NCBI GenBank assembly: GCA_022749755.1
Contig: CM040452.1
Coordinates: 3,986,350-4,050,349, forward strand
Length of the DNA stretch: 64,000 nucleotides
Source: Azadirachta indica
Lineage: Eukaryota > Streptophyta > Magnoliopsida > Sapindales > Meliaceae
Direction: 5' to 3'
Each line of letters starts with the position of its first letter. Position 1 is the stretch's first letter. A program made the translations under genes and the position numbers. Of the stretch, positions 24,600 to 40,729 are shown in pieces. The notes under the pieces were generated by a model, which worked only from the letters and a program-made list of their open reading frames with translations, ran no database searches and was not told the origin of the DNA.

Positions 24600-25330
24600 A
24601 TGGACCAAAAATGTCTTTTGCTTGTAGAAAATTAGTCACTAATTTGTGGTGTTGGGTGATGCGTTCCACATAGTATGAGTATACATAATTATGTAAAAAG
24701 TTTGGTTCCACTTGATGTGAAAATACTAGATATGCTAGTACCCTAAAAGGAACTTGAAAATTTTGCCTATAACCCAAGACGTCAAAGTAATACCGCATTC
24801 TTAAAATAGAGAACACCAAGTTGTCGGCTGTAAATGTACATGTTTGCACATGCGAGTAGAGAAACATGATTACAACAATAAGAAGAGAGTTTGCTTTTCT
24901 GTAACTTGTGATTAGTAGTATCAAGCTGTATCGACAAAAAATCTCATTGTTCTATAAAAAGAGATGTCTGGATTCAGTTTCCTACTTTAAATTTTGACAA
25001 CAACCAAAGGAAGCTGAGAAATTACCAACTAAAATTTTATATAACGTGGGGTAAAATATGCTACATCAATTGTGCATGAACGGGAGGCATTTTACATGGA
25101 TTGGGATCCTATGAAAAAGCCTTACAATATCTTCCATCAAAAAATATGAAGCAAAAAGTCAAGAGATATTGCCTCCGCATTCATGCAACAGAAAATAAGA
25201 AGCCTAATTTTCAGCTTCTTAAAGGTGCTTTTCAAAAGCTACATATCAATAATTCACTTAATCAGAACTCAAAAAATAGGTTCCTTGATTAATATCGTGG
25301 CAACTTGTAGCATGATTATGGTGAAATTCC
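24600..25330. other. Tail-to-tail 3' UTR / intergenic region
   Basis: About 730 bases between the stop of DUF1645 (plus) and the stop of the F-box gene (minus). It presumably holds the two 3' UTRs. Short open frames here have no recognisable protein character. Confidence 0.6.
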
Positions 25331-28175
25331 CTATTCCAAGACTTCCACTGGCCAAAGCTGCTTCCACATGTCGATTTCCTCTGTGCTATTAAGCTTTCTA
25401 ATACCACCGTAAAATCCATCTGCCTCATTTCCCTCCTCCCTATGGTCTTTCCTGTTGATTGTCGTTTTTCTCCACCGTGACCCGGGACTATACTGGTTGA
25501 ACTCCAAGACTACAGTATCTATTACCCAAAAACAAAGGAAGGAACTCATGCTGCATTAAAAATTCAAGTGTAACAAGAATGTATAGCTTATCATAGGACA
25601 TAGCAAAGATGAAGGCCATTATCATGATTATATCTTCAATGCTTTCAATATTACAGCTAATATCCACCATCACATGGAAAAACTAATACATTGATTTGAG
25701 TACTCAATGTACTAAACATAGTTTATTGAGTGCCAGGACTAAAGGCAAATTGAAGCATTTTATCGCATGATAGAAGTTTGTAGGGATGAAAGAAATAAAA
25801 TAGCTATTCCTAAGATCTACCGAAATCTCAAGTTCCAATTATAACAAATAGAGAAATTGTGAAAGTGATGTTCTTTTGAATGACATAGGTTTGCCCCACT
25901 TAGTAATATAATTGCTTAATTTAAGTATTAAAACAGATATAAGGATTCCCTGCTTTGTCAAGTTGCAAATAACAAGAGATCCTTCATATATTTTATAAAG
26001 TAGTTGAGGATAGAAAATTTGGCTAGTGGGTCATCCCGAAGGTCCTTTACTTGAAAACAACTGACCCTAACTGGTTGGAGAGACAGACATAAAAATAAAT
26101 GAAATAAGGAAGATTATAATAACTGGTGCTGCCCCGCATAGCCGAAAGATGACAACCTAGCAAACAACAGAACATATAGGAAACATCGAGTTCTTTCAGT
26201 GCGGTTGGCCATAAATATTCCACTGAGACATGAGTTATCACAATGTTGGTGGAAACTATAACATGCTGACAGTGATTTGTCTTTGGGACCAACCAAATAG
26301 GCACAAAAGATGGTCCACAAGTGAAAATAAGGATTCAAGAAAAGGACTTATCCAGAACCCAGTCTCACCTATGAAGGTAAAGTTTACATTCAAACCTCTA
26401 AATGGCTATGCAATTTTCTCTTAGTGTTCTTGTACACAAAATTATGAAGAAAAGTTTATTATCTTACAGTGGTCCATCCAATTTCTAATATTGCTGAAAA
26501 GAAATGTAGGAATATTACAACAATGTTGCCAGCTATACTTCAGCTGATGGATTTCTCAATGTTTTATTTATTTTTTCCTTCATTTTCAAGGAATTGAGAA
26601 AAGAATTAACTGCACTTACAAAGAGAAAAAATAAACAGAGGAGAAATCGACTTACCACTATTATGACAGCGGCAATAATTTTCACTCCCATCACATGATT
26701 CCAAGTGACCTACAACACCATACCACCAACCTGCAACACAGATATGGCAGATCTTATAAAGCTGTAAATCCAAGCATACTCATTTAAATATTGAGATATA
26801 TTTCAAGAAGAATCAATTGAGAATAAATTAGTTCTAGATGCTGCTCTGGCTCTTATCTATAAGATGAGCCTAATCCATCAAGGAATTTTAGTTGACACTT
26901 ATTACTTTAAGGTGTAAAGGCAATTGATAAGGTAAAAAATTCAGAACAAAACTAAATAGAATATTTTCTAAAACAAAAAATTTAGCCTACTCAAATGCAT
27001 CTGGGTAACTTTGATAGTCTAAAATTAAATATAATACATACCATAAGGGAATTCTTTGTTTCTTCTCCATTGAATTTCTATGTGATCACCGGGGTGTAAC
27101 TCATTTAAGCAATCTGAAATGTGAAGATCGTGGGGAGAAGTATCAACAGGTGGAGCTCTAAGCCTTTCCCACGGCACACCACTCTCCACGGCAACTACCC
27201 TCCTTCCATGTGGTGGATACCTGCAATAGAAAAATGCATATGTTGGTTCTTTCTAAATGCATAGCATCACTTTGTCAATATAGTCATCGAGAACCTTTTG
27301 CTAAGAAGGCAAATCTCTCAGATTACCTGGCTTGGAAGGTGTCCGTACGCAGATCATAGCTAAGCTCAGCATCATAGCATGACAACATAAACCCAATATG
27401 ACCATTCTGTCAAAGGAAAAAAATAAAAAGGAAGATTTTAGAGAAGCCAAAAAGAAAAAAATGTAAAAATTGATTATTTGAAGCTTATGCTGTAAGTTTA
27501 TACCTCACGGTTATAGACCTGAGCAGGGAACCAAAAGCGGCCACTTTCAAGAGCCAGATACCAAGACATGATTGAATCAACAGGCACAGAATTTCTTTGC
27601 TTGGAACTATCATCAACCTTTGGTCGAATCCAGGAAAATGATCTAACTAGAGAGAGAAGCTTCATCCAAAGTCTTTGCTTTCCTTGTTTGAGATTGGTTG
27701 AATCTTTTCTTGAAGCCATATGCCATTGCCACTCTCTATAAGCAGCAGGGCCGATAACTCTACCCCATTTCAGCTTCATATGTCTTTCCCACAAGTAATC
27801 ACTCATACACCTATCTCTCAATGAATTGCAAACACCGGCCATGCTGCAGAGCCCTGAAGGTGGTAATTTTTCAAGAATGCATTCCAAGACCAATTCAGGC
27901 AAGTCTAAAACTGACATCCCTCTATTCTCTTCAGTATTATAAACTTTTGGAGCGAGAGCGGTCATGTTTTTAAAAGACAGTTTTGAGGGAATTTTACTGA
28001 TGTTTAAGCTATTCTTTATGGAGCTTGAAATGGAAAAAATTGATAACTCTTTCCAAAACCAGAGAGACAATAATCTCAACTCAGTTGGCCTCGCCCATGG
28101 AGGAAATGGCTTTAAAGCAAGAGAATTTAAAAAGAGAATGATAGAGAAACAAGTAATGAACAAGTAAAGTAGCAT
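25331..28175 (-). CDS. F-box protein (At2g26850/At2g32560-like, 5 exons)
   Basis: Putative substrate-recognition subunit of an SCF ubiquitin ligase. Exons: 27504-28175, 27327-27406, 27042-27220, 26656-26730 and 25331-25518, phases consistent, 397 residues. The N-terminus is a hydrophobic stretch ([19 protein letters not shown]) that could act as a signal anchor and is usual in this clade. The F-box lies around residues 87-130 ([45 protein letters not shown]). The rest shows the conserved plant module with [53 protein letters not shown] and, in the last exon, [12 protein letters not shown] ending WPVEVLE. The target protein is unknown. The frame is intact. Confidence 0.9.
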
Positions 28176-30837
28176 TAGACAAGGGGTATTATTTTCTTAC
28201 GGGTCAAATTTAGGTTTGGCATAAATAATAAGGCCAAGGATCAATGGAGAGAAAATAGTGGAAAAACAACTAGCAATGGTAAGGACTAAGGACTAAATAA
28301 GAGGAAACACAATTATTTGTTTTCTTTTTTCCTTTCTCCTCCTCTTTTTAAAAGAAGAAAAAAATACCGAGGTCGGATCCTGAACCAAACACCTTTAAAT
28401 TATGGGGTTTTATTGGTTAATCGAAAGCCCACCAAACCCAAAGGTGGGCCTCCTGCAAAATTCTAAATCAGATAAAATGAATCGTGTACGTATAATACAT
28501 ATATGTATATTATATATATTATATGAACAACTAAAAGAATGAATAGACCAACCTTTGATTACAAAATCCTCCTTAACAACCAATCTAGAACCTCAGTGAA
28601 CCTAAACTAAAGAGTTTTTCCTTCTTCTCCCTTCAATTAAAAAACCAAAAGCAATAAGGTCATTCAAATCAACAAGGGAGAGATAGAAATGAAATGACCA
28701 ATTAAGAGACTAATGAAATGGTGGTGGGGTAGTCTCAGATCTGATATGGGTCTTTCTGACGCCTTAAAATCTTAAAAGATGGTACTACGATAAGTCTAGA
28801 TGCAAAGACCCATATCTCCAAAAATCTTTGAATTTTGGTTCAAGAAACAGAAATCTTTTGAAAATTAGAAGATAGGGAGGAAACCAGATCTGTGTAGTTG
28901 GGATTGAAGCATATAGATTAGGTGCACCACCCAACACACCGATCAAACAAAAACAAAGAATAATAAAAAGACACCAAAAAAAAACAAATACAAAGAAGAA
29001 AAATAAAAACGTTGATGACGCTGATGAAGAAGAAGTTAATGAAGGTGAAGTGTGGGACCTCCTCAATTCATCAAATTCTTCTTCATCAAACGCAAAATGA
29101 ACTTCTTTCTCTTACCCTCGCTATTCTATTTCTTTGCTTAGCAAATTATCAAACAGGCAATGGGCATAGGACAAAAAAACTCAGATAGATAAAGAATATT
29201 ATCCAATTATGTGATTCAATCAAATGGGCGGTAATGGTTTAACGAGATTTTTAGAGGGTATCAATTCAATCTCGTGTGTGGATATCAAAAATCTCTATTT
29301 CTTCATATATAAACATAAAAATACAACCTTTTTCACTCTTTTTCCTTCTTACAAGTTGCAGCAAAATCCGTATGCCTGAGAATACACTACCGTTAGATTT
29401 AGGTATTAATATTTATAAAATACAATAAAATTTTTTTATGTATTTATTTATTTATTTGTTATTGGTAGCAGGTTTCACACTTGTTACCTATGCGACAATA
29501 ATTTAGTTACACGTTTCTTGCTCTTATACGGCTTAAAAAATTCTAACGTCAAAAAAGTTACATAGACCTCCCTTTTGGTTTAGTATAATTACAGAAAGAG
29601 AAACTTTTCTGACTAATTAACCGACCACACCTAAAACTTATTGTTATTACGTTAGGTTTGACCTAACTACCTACCAACAAAATGTTCTTAAAAGGATTCA
29701 ATAAACATAAATAAAATTGACGTTGATAATTAGTTAGATTTTGATTTTTTCTAAATTAAGGATAGCTTTCGTTTAAATTAGGGTAAATTTCTGCAAACAA
29801 TGCTAGACTACAATATCTCAACTTTTGATAAATTTCAAGATAGTATACCTAATTGTAAAATATTAAAAAAATTATAACAATTTTATCAAAATAAAAGAAA
29901 TTTAGAGTTTGAATTGACCGAATCTAAATTAATAATAATTGACAAAGTAAAAATTTTATTGATCTATCTACTCACAAAAATTGTTATAATTTTCTTAAAA
30001 AAATATTATTTGACTAATATATTGATAAAGTTATATCTTTGAAGAGAAGTTTAGACTCTATTTAATATATATTAAGGTAATTTTTTTAAAGCAATTAAAA
30101 ACAACTGAGTCAAATTAATATTTTACCAACTAAATTTAAGATGAAGTATGTCTAACATGTTGTTAGGCAAAGAAAAGGTCAATACAAATTATTAAAAAAT
30201 AAATCAAACCATCATTACTAGGCTACTAAATTTTGCATGCTTAATAGAGTTCAAAGTCCCTATTTCTATTTTTGTTTTTTCAATTAAAAATAAATTTGAA
30301 ATTAAATGTGTATAAGTTAAGTCAAACTTCTATTTTATAACCCAAATTTAAGTTAAAGAGTTGAAAGCCATTCCTTCTATTACTTTTTAGATTTTTTTAA
30401 TTAATAACTAAAATAAAATAGTGTACAATTATATGTATAATTTATTAATATTATATTTATTGAGAATTTGGATGAATATTATTATGATACATTAAAAAAT
30501 CTACTCACTATAATAAGAGATATTTAATCGGGAGAAAAATTTATTTATAAGATATGTAGAATTTACCACGGGAAATAAATAAGTAATATAATAAAATTTA
30601 ATAAATACGGTTGATATTATTACTTATTTTATAAGTCCAGTGGTACCCATGATGCAATTTTATAAGCTATTATAACTAAGAATAAGGATATAGTAATTCA
30701 TCTGTACTGCATAATTTTTTATTTTTTATTTTAATAATTCATACTTCTTTCTTTAAAATTTTTAACTTAAAAGTTACATTTAAAATTTTGAAAATTATAA
30801 ATAAAATTTTTAAAAATTTACGGTACATATAAATGTG

Positions 30838-30925
30838 TCATACGCCACCACAAACAATAGCTAAGTGGTAAGTGCTCAGGTGCTAAAATTTGTAATTATA
30901 AGTCCGAGTCTTTTATGAATCTTTT
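30838..30925 (+). mobile_element. tRNA-derived SINE remnant or tRNA pseudogene
   Basis: The segment TAGCTAAGTGGTAAGTGCTC matches an RNA polymerase III A box. About 50 bases later AAGTCCGAGTCTTTT approximates a B box. The spacing is right for a tRNA-related SINE head, and a poly-T run follows within 20 bases. No acceptor stem can be drawn, so it is not a working tRNA gene. Target-site duplications were not identified. Confidence 0.5.
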
Positions 30926-33900
30926 TTTTTTTGGTAATTATGTGAGTGTTTTTCCTAATTGTGTGTGAGTTATATTTCATTTAAATAAGGGAAAATGTTC
31001 ATTATCCCTACTTTTTTAAATTAATACTCTATTATTTTTATTTTTTTTTAATATTTTATTTTTATTTTTTTTTGATATTTTCATTCAGTTTTATTAGTTT
31101 ATAAACTAATCAAATCAAAAATATTTAAAATATTAAAAAAATAAAATTTAAATTTAAAAAGATAATAAGATATTAAAAAAAATATAAGATAATGAAATAT
31201 TAGTTAAAAAAATAGAGATAATGAGTATTTTTTTTTTTTTTTAAATAGTATTATAATAAAAGTAAATTTTTAGAATGGGTTATAGATTGTCTATCTACGC
31301 TTTCAGTAGATATTTAATTATAATATTAGTTATTTGTTTATATAATATTAAAGAAGGAGCACAGCATACAAATGAATATTATGAATGGATCAAATACATC
31401 ATAACATAGAATCATTTTCTCTTAAAAAAAATTCGGAAAAAAAAAAAAAAAAAGGGCCTGGCGTATGATTTATTTTGAAACTTAGCGCTAGCCGGCCAAG
31501 TGTAATGATTACAGTGCTGTCGGCCACACAGTAACCTAACCTTTAATACATGAACCGGCAATTCACCAAAACACGACAAAGACTAGCAAGTGATGTGACG
31601 GTCAAATGGAAATTACGGAGTGGAAGTAGGCTAGCGCGTGGCGTGACAAAGGACGTTGTGTGCGTGCTGACAAAGAATCCGCCAATTACCACCGCAAAAT
31701 TGCCTCTACCATTGGAATTGGATACTGTTAGCACGTGACTTGCATGTGTAATGTGCAATGAAGTTCCACTTTTTTACTTTGTCTTGGGGAAATCACGTCT
31801 AGGGCTCTACATTTTGTCGTAAGTTCAAAACCGTCCATTACTTTCTATCCATGACAAACACACCCTTATTTGATAATGTTTTAGTTGTCTTAATAAGATT
31901 AAGGAATAATTTAGTTATCAGGTAAAAATCAATTTTGAAATATTTATTTTCAAATAATCTCAACAAGCATTGCAAAAAGTAATACTAAGTGGCTGTAATT
32001 TTATTTCAAATTGTGTTACATGATTTGATGTTCATCAAGTAAGTGATATATTTTTAAATAATGTTATAATATATGTATTTGTACTACACATTTTCTTGAC
32101 TTTTTTCATTGTATTTCTAATCCTTTTATTTTATTTTTTTTTTAACTTTTTGGTATATTTTTAAATTTTTTACATGTAATTCATAAGTTATAATTTGTAA
32201 CAAAAGAGTTGAAAATTACAATTAAAAAGTTGAGTTACACAATATAGCTTTATGTACTTTAATCTCACCTTATAACTTCCGCAATTTATAGTACCATCTT
32301 ATCATTTATTTAATATAGTCACATCTAAAGTTGGACATAAGACTTGTATTTTAACTTATGGCATCAATCAATAATTGTTATGTGTGAGGATATGTTTATT
32401 ATTATTAGTTTTTGCTTAACTTTGGAAATAAAATTAAAAGAAAATATTTTGTAATACAAAATTTTTGTAAGACCCAAATACTTCTTCTTGATATTTAACA
32501 TTTGGTGCACCCATATCATATAATAGCTATGACTTCAAAACTACGATATCTTAATTTCAAACATAACCTTAATGGTTATTGACAGGTTGTGAAAATTATA
32601 ATTAACATAATAATTATGTAATATCAAAAAAGAAGGGTTCAAGTCCTCTAAATAATATGTAAAGGCTAATTTTTCTCGTAAAATAAATGGAGATACAATT
32701 TCGTTAAATATAAAAAGATTTCGCACAATTTGAGTGCAAATCTTCCTAGATGATTCAAACTAAATTTAATTAAAACTCTAACTCCCAATAAATTTTTAAT
32801 ATAATATTAGTAAATTATATATATATATAATGTATAATATTGAAAAAAAATGAGTATTATGTTATTGCAACACCTTAATTAAAATACAAACATTATTCTT
32901 TTGACTATGTATATAACACTATTTGTAAAACAATGCTAAAAATGATGCATATGACATGGGGGCATGTACATTTATTTCTTAGCATCATATGATTAAAGAC
33001 ATGATTAAAGGAGAGCCTTATTTGAAGTTTTTTTTGAGGCACTCAAGAAATTAGAGCCTTTGAGGATCAATTTTTCTCACTTTATTTATTTTTTATTTTT
33101 TAAATAAAAAAGAAAGTCAAAATTGTCATACCCAAGTTAAGTATAGGAACTACTTGCTAGAAAGAGAAGGGAAGAAGAAAAATAACGTATGTTTTCAAAA
33201 ATTTTTGGAAAGGGAGAAGTATCAAATTGGTCCTTAAAATTTATAAAAAAAAAGAAAAATTTATAATTTCACTACTTATGACAAATTAATCCTTAACTTA
33301 AATAACTTTCAATTCTCCGCCAAAAATTAAATGATTTAAAATCTTTTTAGTATTATATTATTGATTTTAATGCACAAAAAAATCAAATAAATAAATTTAG
33401 TGTGTTATTTTAACAAAATTAGTCCTCAAACTCTTTAATTATTTTTCTAAACTCTGTTAAAAGAACGATAAAATAAGTTAAATAATAATATTACCTTTAA
33501 ATAACTTTATTTATTGACAACAATAACACGAACAAAATTGAGATAAATAAAAGAAAAACAAAAAATTTTATTATTTTTACAAAATATATGGATCAATTTG
33601 ATAATAACCATATTTAAAATTAGTGGTACCACTTGGCAACTTGAGCCTGAGGTATTAATAAAATATATTTCAACAAAGACTAGGGTTTGACCGATATTAG
33701 CAAAGATTTCAAACTTTGTATCCCTAATTTTTTTTATTATAATTTAGAAAAATGAAAAGGTGTCAACCCATAATTTATAAATATATATTAGTTGAATATG
33801 GATTTCAGTGACTTCCAATTATATAATAAAATAAAGAGGGTACGCAGTCAAACTAAAACCAATTTTAGTTGTATCATTGTATTCCATTTTATTTTTTTTA

Positions 33901-36900
33901 TTATTTATATAGTTTTTTTAATTTTAATATAAAATGACAGATAGTTTTCACATTGGCCGACTTTCAATAAATTAAATATTTATTGCTAAAAAAAAAAAAA
34001 TTAGGTTAGGTGTTCATACTATTAAGTAAATAATGTCATTACAAAGTCAACTTCAATTTTGAATTAATAATAATATGCAGGGTGTGAAAATCATTAATAA
34101 AAATTGAAAATTTTAGAAAATAAAATTAATAAACATGTCGATATAATTTAAAATAAAAAAAAATAAAAGATTATATTATTATTAAGGTTGAAGTTTGCAA
34201 TTAGTATGCAAGACGTGTAACCCATAAGGGAGTACATTGCACATTTTTAGTCATCAAAATTCAATATGAAATAACATTCTTAGAAAGTATTTTAATATTT
34301 TTTTAAAAAAATAGTTTTACTAAAAATACTTTTAAAACACTTTTTTTTTATAATATTAATGATATTATTTTATATTCCTGCTTCGATAATAGAGAAATGA
34401 ATCGAGAGTTTCAATAAAAATAATAATCTATTAAAAACTAAATTATTTATTAATAAATGTCAGTTTTTTAGATCTTAAAATGCACCTAAGACGGTGGATA
34501 AGATACTGATTTTTTTTTTTTAAAAAAAAAAAAACAATTAATTAATTGAAGTGCCGGTCTAAATCTTTAAATGATTAAGCAAATCGATAAATAATTAAGT
34601 GCTAATTACTTGTAGATTTAGATTGGCATGTAAATTAATAATGGAGAGCAGTTAGATTTCTCTATATTATTACTACTATTATTATTATTATTCTTAAATT
34701 ATCATATTAATTATTTATTTTGTCAGCTGTTATAAATAATATTAACATAAAAATTAAAAAATTAATATGTTATTACCTCAATCAATATTATCTTTATACG
34801 CATATAGCTTTGTATTAATTTTTAAAAGTATAATGTCATTTATTTATAATGTCGGCAATTAAGAAATGCGAAAAGTCTCCTTTTTTTTTTTAGTATCTAT
34901 TTTAAAGTTATTAAAATAAAATATATTTACAAAATGCAATGTTATTTTAATTATAAGAATACTACTACTCTTTATTTTAAATTTTTGTCTAAATTTCGGG
35001 TGAAAAAGTATTACCAAATTAATCACTCATCATATGTTATCATTTAGTAATTAGCACGATATAAAAATGCATAAAAATTTGACATATATCATTTGAGATT
35101 AAAAATTTCTATTAATTTATTTGTAAAAAAAATTAATAACTAATAAAAAAATACATTAATAATAGAGGCATAAATTAGAGTAGGCAAAAAAGTAGCTTGG
35201 AAAAGATCTCAAGTTTAAGGTTAGGTTAAATATAACTTGGGTTGGGCACGGGTAAACTCAAGTCAAATACAAGTGAAATTCAGGTTATTATGGTTAAAAT
35301 TGAGTCAGACCATGACCTGATACAAAAATAATTCTATTTAAATGGATTTTAATAAATTTATCCAAATTCGATAAAGCCTGGCCAAGATTTAGATTTTTAT
35401 CAATGCTAGATATTAAGACTTAGGCCTAAATTGAATTGAGTTGCATAACATTAAATTCGGGTCGGGATTGGAACCAAATTATTATAAACCTGACGCAAAC
35501 TTAAATTTTTGTCAAGTTCAGTATAAACTCTTACATAAATTCATGCACGCAAATTAATATGACACAGTTATATTATTGTCACACATCTTATATATATTTA
35601 TTTATTTTTACTCCTTGAAAATATAGAATAAAAATTATTTTAGTAAGTTTCTTGTGATAGAATCAAAGACTTTATTTTATTTTTGTAATTTTTAATTTGT
35701 TTTTTTTTAGAGGATGAAGTGTGTGAAGTGGTCCACGCCTTCACCCCGTTTTATGGTTCCATGAATAGTTTAGGCTTAAAGTAACTCAATAATTGATCTT
35801 CTAATTAAGTCAAGAATAATGGATTGTAAGATAGTGCAATGGGTTAAGCTTGATGTCCTACGACAGAAAGGACTAAAAAGAAAATTTAAAGATACATAGT
35901 CAAATATAAAATTATTTATGCATAACTTTAATTAATAATTATAATTAAATTGTTAATAATTATATACAAATTTTTGTTTTATATAAAGTACTCGTGGCTA
36001 TGACTTTTTTAATTTTTAAAATCCATTTACCAGTCACATGACGAAGGAAATGATATTTACTTTGACCAATAAACTATTTGTTTTAAGCATCAAATGAGAT
36101 TTTGACAACAAATTATTTACAAAATAGAAAACATTCTAAAAGTAGATTCCTTTTCTTAAAAAATAATTAAATTATTTTTGGCAAAATAATATACTTTAGA
36201 TTTTTTTTCAAATGCTAATATCATTCATCAAAATTCAACTTAAATATCTATTATCTCGAAAAAAAAAAAGAGAGGGCGTGGTTGTACTTCAAATATTTAG
36301 ATTAGATTAACATATGTTATAAACTTATATTGACACCAAATACTCCACCAAGCAAATGAATATATTCCACAAGATCATCAAAGCAAAATATTATTCTTTT
36401 CTTAGATTTTTTGATTGAAATTTAAGATAGACTAGTGAATGCAAAAAATCAATGAAAAGATGGTAAATGAAGGAGTAGTTTCAAGACTTTTTTCTTTTTT
36501 TAAGGTGGAGGGTACGAGTGGATAAGGTTTACACCCACTTTGGCTCTTCTCAAGATTGACACCTTGAAAAGCAACATTTTTATTGGTCGGCTTATAAAGC
36601 CTAACGTGTCTCTTTTACAATTGTTGTAAAACCCACTTACTAATTGGCCCTCACTAATACAACCATTCATGTTCTTGTCACCTTTTTTCAAATTTTTTTT
36701 ATGGTCATCCTTCTCTTTTAACCAAATTATGCTAAGGTTCATAGATTCTAGCTCATTTACTCTTAGGTTTGATGATTTAAGCAAATCATCGATAGGGTCC
36801 TTAAATTAGTCTGCTTTTAAAGTTATTTATGATACAAAGACACTAACTATCAAATATTAATGAAACAGATAGTGACCTATATTAAAAATTAATTTTATCA

Positions 36901-37465
36901 TATACATTTTTAACTTTACTTTTAAAGTAGAGTAAAAGTACTACAATCTCAGATAAATTCTGTAATATTAAAGATTTTGTTATAATTTTGTTAAAATTGA
37001 GGGTTCTAATTAAGAAAATCCAGACTTCAGGCGTGTTGATATTGGCTGTGGGGGGCGACTTGGAGAGTTTTGAGAGAAAAAAACTTGGAGCCGTTGGCAT
37101 GGTGACAAGTAGCATGCAATCAATCATCATCTAGGAATCTTATCTGAGTGCATATGCTTCGTTCAACCAAAGCCTAATTTGAAGAAGTTGCTTTTTTGAA
37201 TTCCTCAAGACTCTCTCCATGGCTTACGGAGTAAATGGCAGAAAAGTATGCACAAAAAGATTAAAAAAGAAAAGCAAAAAAAGAAGTCTTCATGTTGATC
37301 ATTCATGGATGAGTTAGAAAAGCACTTGAGCATATTGCTTTTGGTTATTTCGAGATTTCCCTAAAGTTCTAATATCTTTTGACGCTTGTCTCCTAAAGTT
37401 TAAGCATTTTATCCATCATCTGTCATCAACTTTTATATCACTAACCCCATCAACCTTTTTATCAC

Positions 37466-37492
37466 CTACACTACACTACACTACACTACACT
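37466..37492 (+). repeat. (CTACA)n pentanucleotide repeat
   Basis: Five tandem copies of CTACA, ending in an imperfect copy CTAAA. Confidence 0.9.
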
Positions 37493-37563
37493 AAACTATC
37501 ATCTGACGCTTTACCAGCTGTTTTGAGAATGACTGGGTTATCTCGAATATTGGAGAACTTGAT

Positions 37564-37697
37564 GCTGCTGGAATTCACTTGAATTCTACGTGCTGAGTCT
37601 AAGAATCAACACATGGAGTCAGGAGCCCTCGCTGCTATTGGAATTCGCTTGAATTCTATGTGCTGAGTCTAGCAATCAACAGATCGAGTCAGGACCA
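37564..37697. repeat. 70-bp tandem duplication
   Basis: Two adjacent copies with period 70. Each contains two GAATTC sites ten bases apart, then TGTGCTGAGTCTA or CGTGCTGAGTCTA, ATCAACA, and GAGTCAGGA. Copies start near 37564 and 37634 and differ by a handful of substitutions. Confidence 0.88.
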
Positions 37698-38995
37698 TGA
37701 CCAGGAATTTACTTTTGGCTGGCTAAAATAAACTTTCTCATATAAAATAGCAGATAACAATTCTTTAGTAAAATTGCAAGAGGACAACACTTCCATAGCA
37801 TTTGCATTCACAGAATAACCAGGCCTTCCTGAACAAGTAAAATAAGTTGCACAGCGGAAGTGATCTTCATACCTCGAAAATTTTGAATGCGTGCTGCATA
37901 AATACATGCAGAAAGGAAGAGATCAAAATCAGAATTTATTAGCAGCAGCTTATACATCAAAAAGATTAAGGATACAAACTATGCCTTGACATGATTATTT
38001 TTTGACTCTTTCTCAAGTAGCTTTCAAGAGGATTGTTCCTTTCATGAGTCAAAGGAATCCTTCTAATATTGCTCACAGGCTCGCAGTTACATCTTCTTCT
38101 AATGTCATACTGCCAACTCTCTGACTCACAAATTACTCGGTATATCAAGAGCCTACTGTCTGAGTGAAGTTTATATTGATAAAATATGCAGTACATTTTC
38201 AACCCTGTGACAGAACTAATTTGTTGGGCATTGACTTGATCAAAGTTTTATCCATTTCTGGATTCTCATCACCAAACACTTTTTTTTTTTCTCCGCTGGG
38301 AACCCATATTAGAGTACCACTTTCAAGGTTGTAAACACAAAAGTCAGTCTTCCATCGTCTAAACATGACCTATATTATGATATTCCGCACAGATAGAACC
38401 CGACAGCAATTGAACAAGTGCCTCTGGCTTGCATTGGTAACAATAGAAACTTTTCCCAGGATCTAAAATTAATAAAAACAGATTCAAGCACTTGATAAAC
38501 ACTAAATTTTCCCACTTCTTTCTGTATATAATTGTATAATGTAGGTTTATTGTAAATGGGTGCAGTACTCATAAAAATGTGGAATGATACAAAATTGGAA
38601 ATTTAGTTAATTTATCCCTAGATCAAAGGAACCAAACCTCCATATGGCATATGAAGCAAATGTAATTATTCGAACATTAATAACTTCCACATATGAAAAG
38701 ATGCAACCATAAAACTAAAACACACTAATTTTACTATTTAGTTAAAAGAAAAGGTAAAGAAAAGATCCTCGTGCATACCAGGCTATGCCTAAGAGCCATA
38801 ATCACATATAAGCAACAGAATTTTATAAAGCACAAGTTTGCATGACATAGTCGACAAGGTAATGTCAGGACATAGAAGGTCATTAAAATGCAAAGTCAGC
38901 AGACAAACAAGGTCACTAAAATGCAATGTCAGCACAAGCACAAGAATGCATTAAATATATTGGAATTTGGGGGACTGAAACTGGTGAGAAACTAC

Positions 38996-40729
<1,734 letters not shown>

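Larger units (their letters stand above)
28176..38995. other. Gene-poor AT-rich stretch (10.8 kb)
   Basis: No protein gene recognised. The first kilobase is probably 5' UTR and promoter of the F-box gene. Within the stretch: a tRNA-like SINE remnant (about 30838-30925), a short GC-richer island with a G-box (about 31440-31740), a low-complexity segment at 35200-35530 resembling degenerate dispersed-repeat DNA, a (CTACA)n pentamer repeat at 37466-37492 and a 70-bp tandem duplication at 37564-37697. The last kilobase lies downstream of the PRP17 pseudogene. Confidence 0.6.

Noticed and set aside
24592..24924. 110-residue minus-strand open frame after the DUF1645 gene
   Set aside because: No domain character. 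It overlaps the 3' UTR of DUF1645 on the other strand and begins inside the stop region; best read as chance.
31543..31758. Overlapping open frames on both strands in the GC-richer island
   Set aside because: Neither resembles a protein family, and both-strand openness reflects composition.
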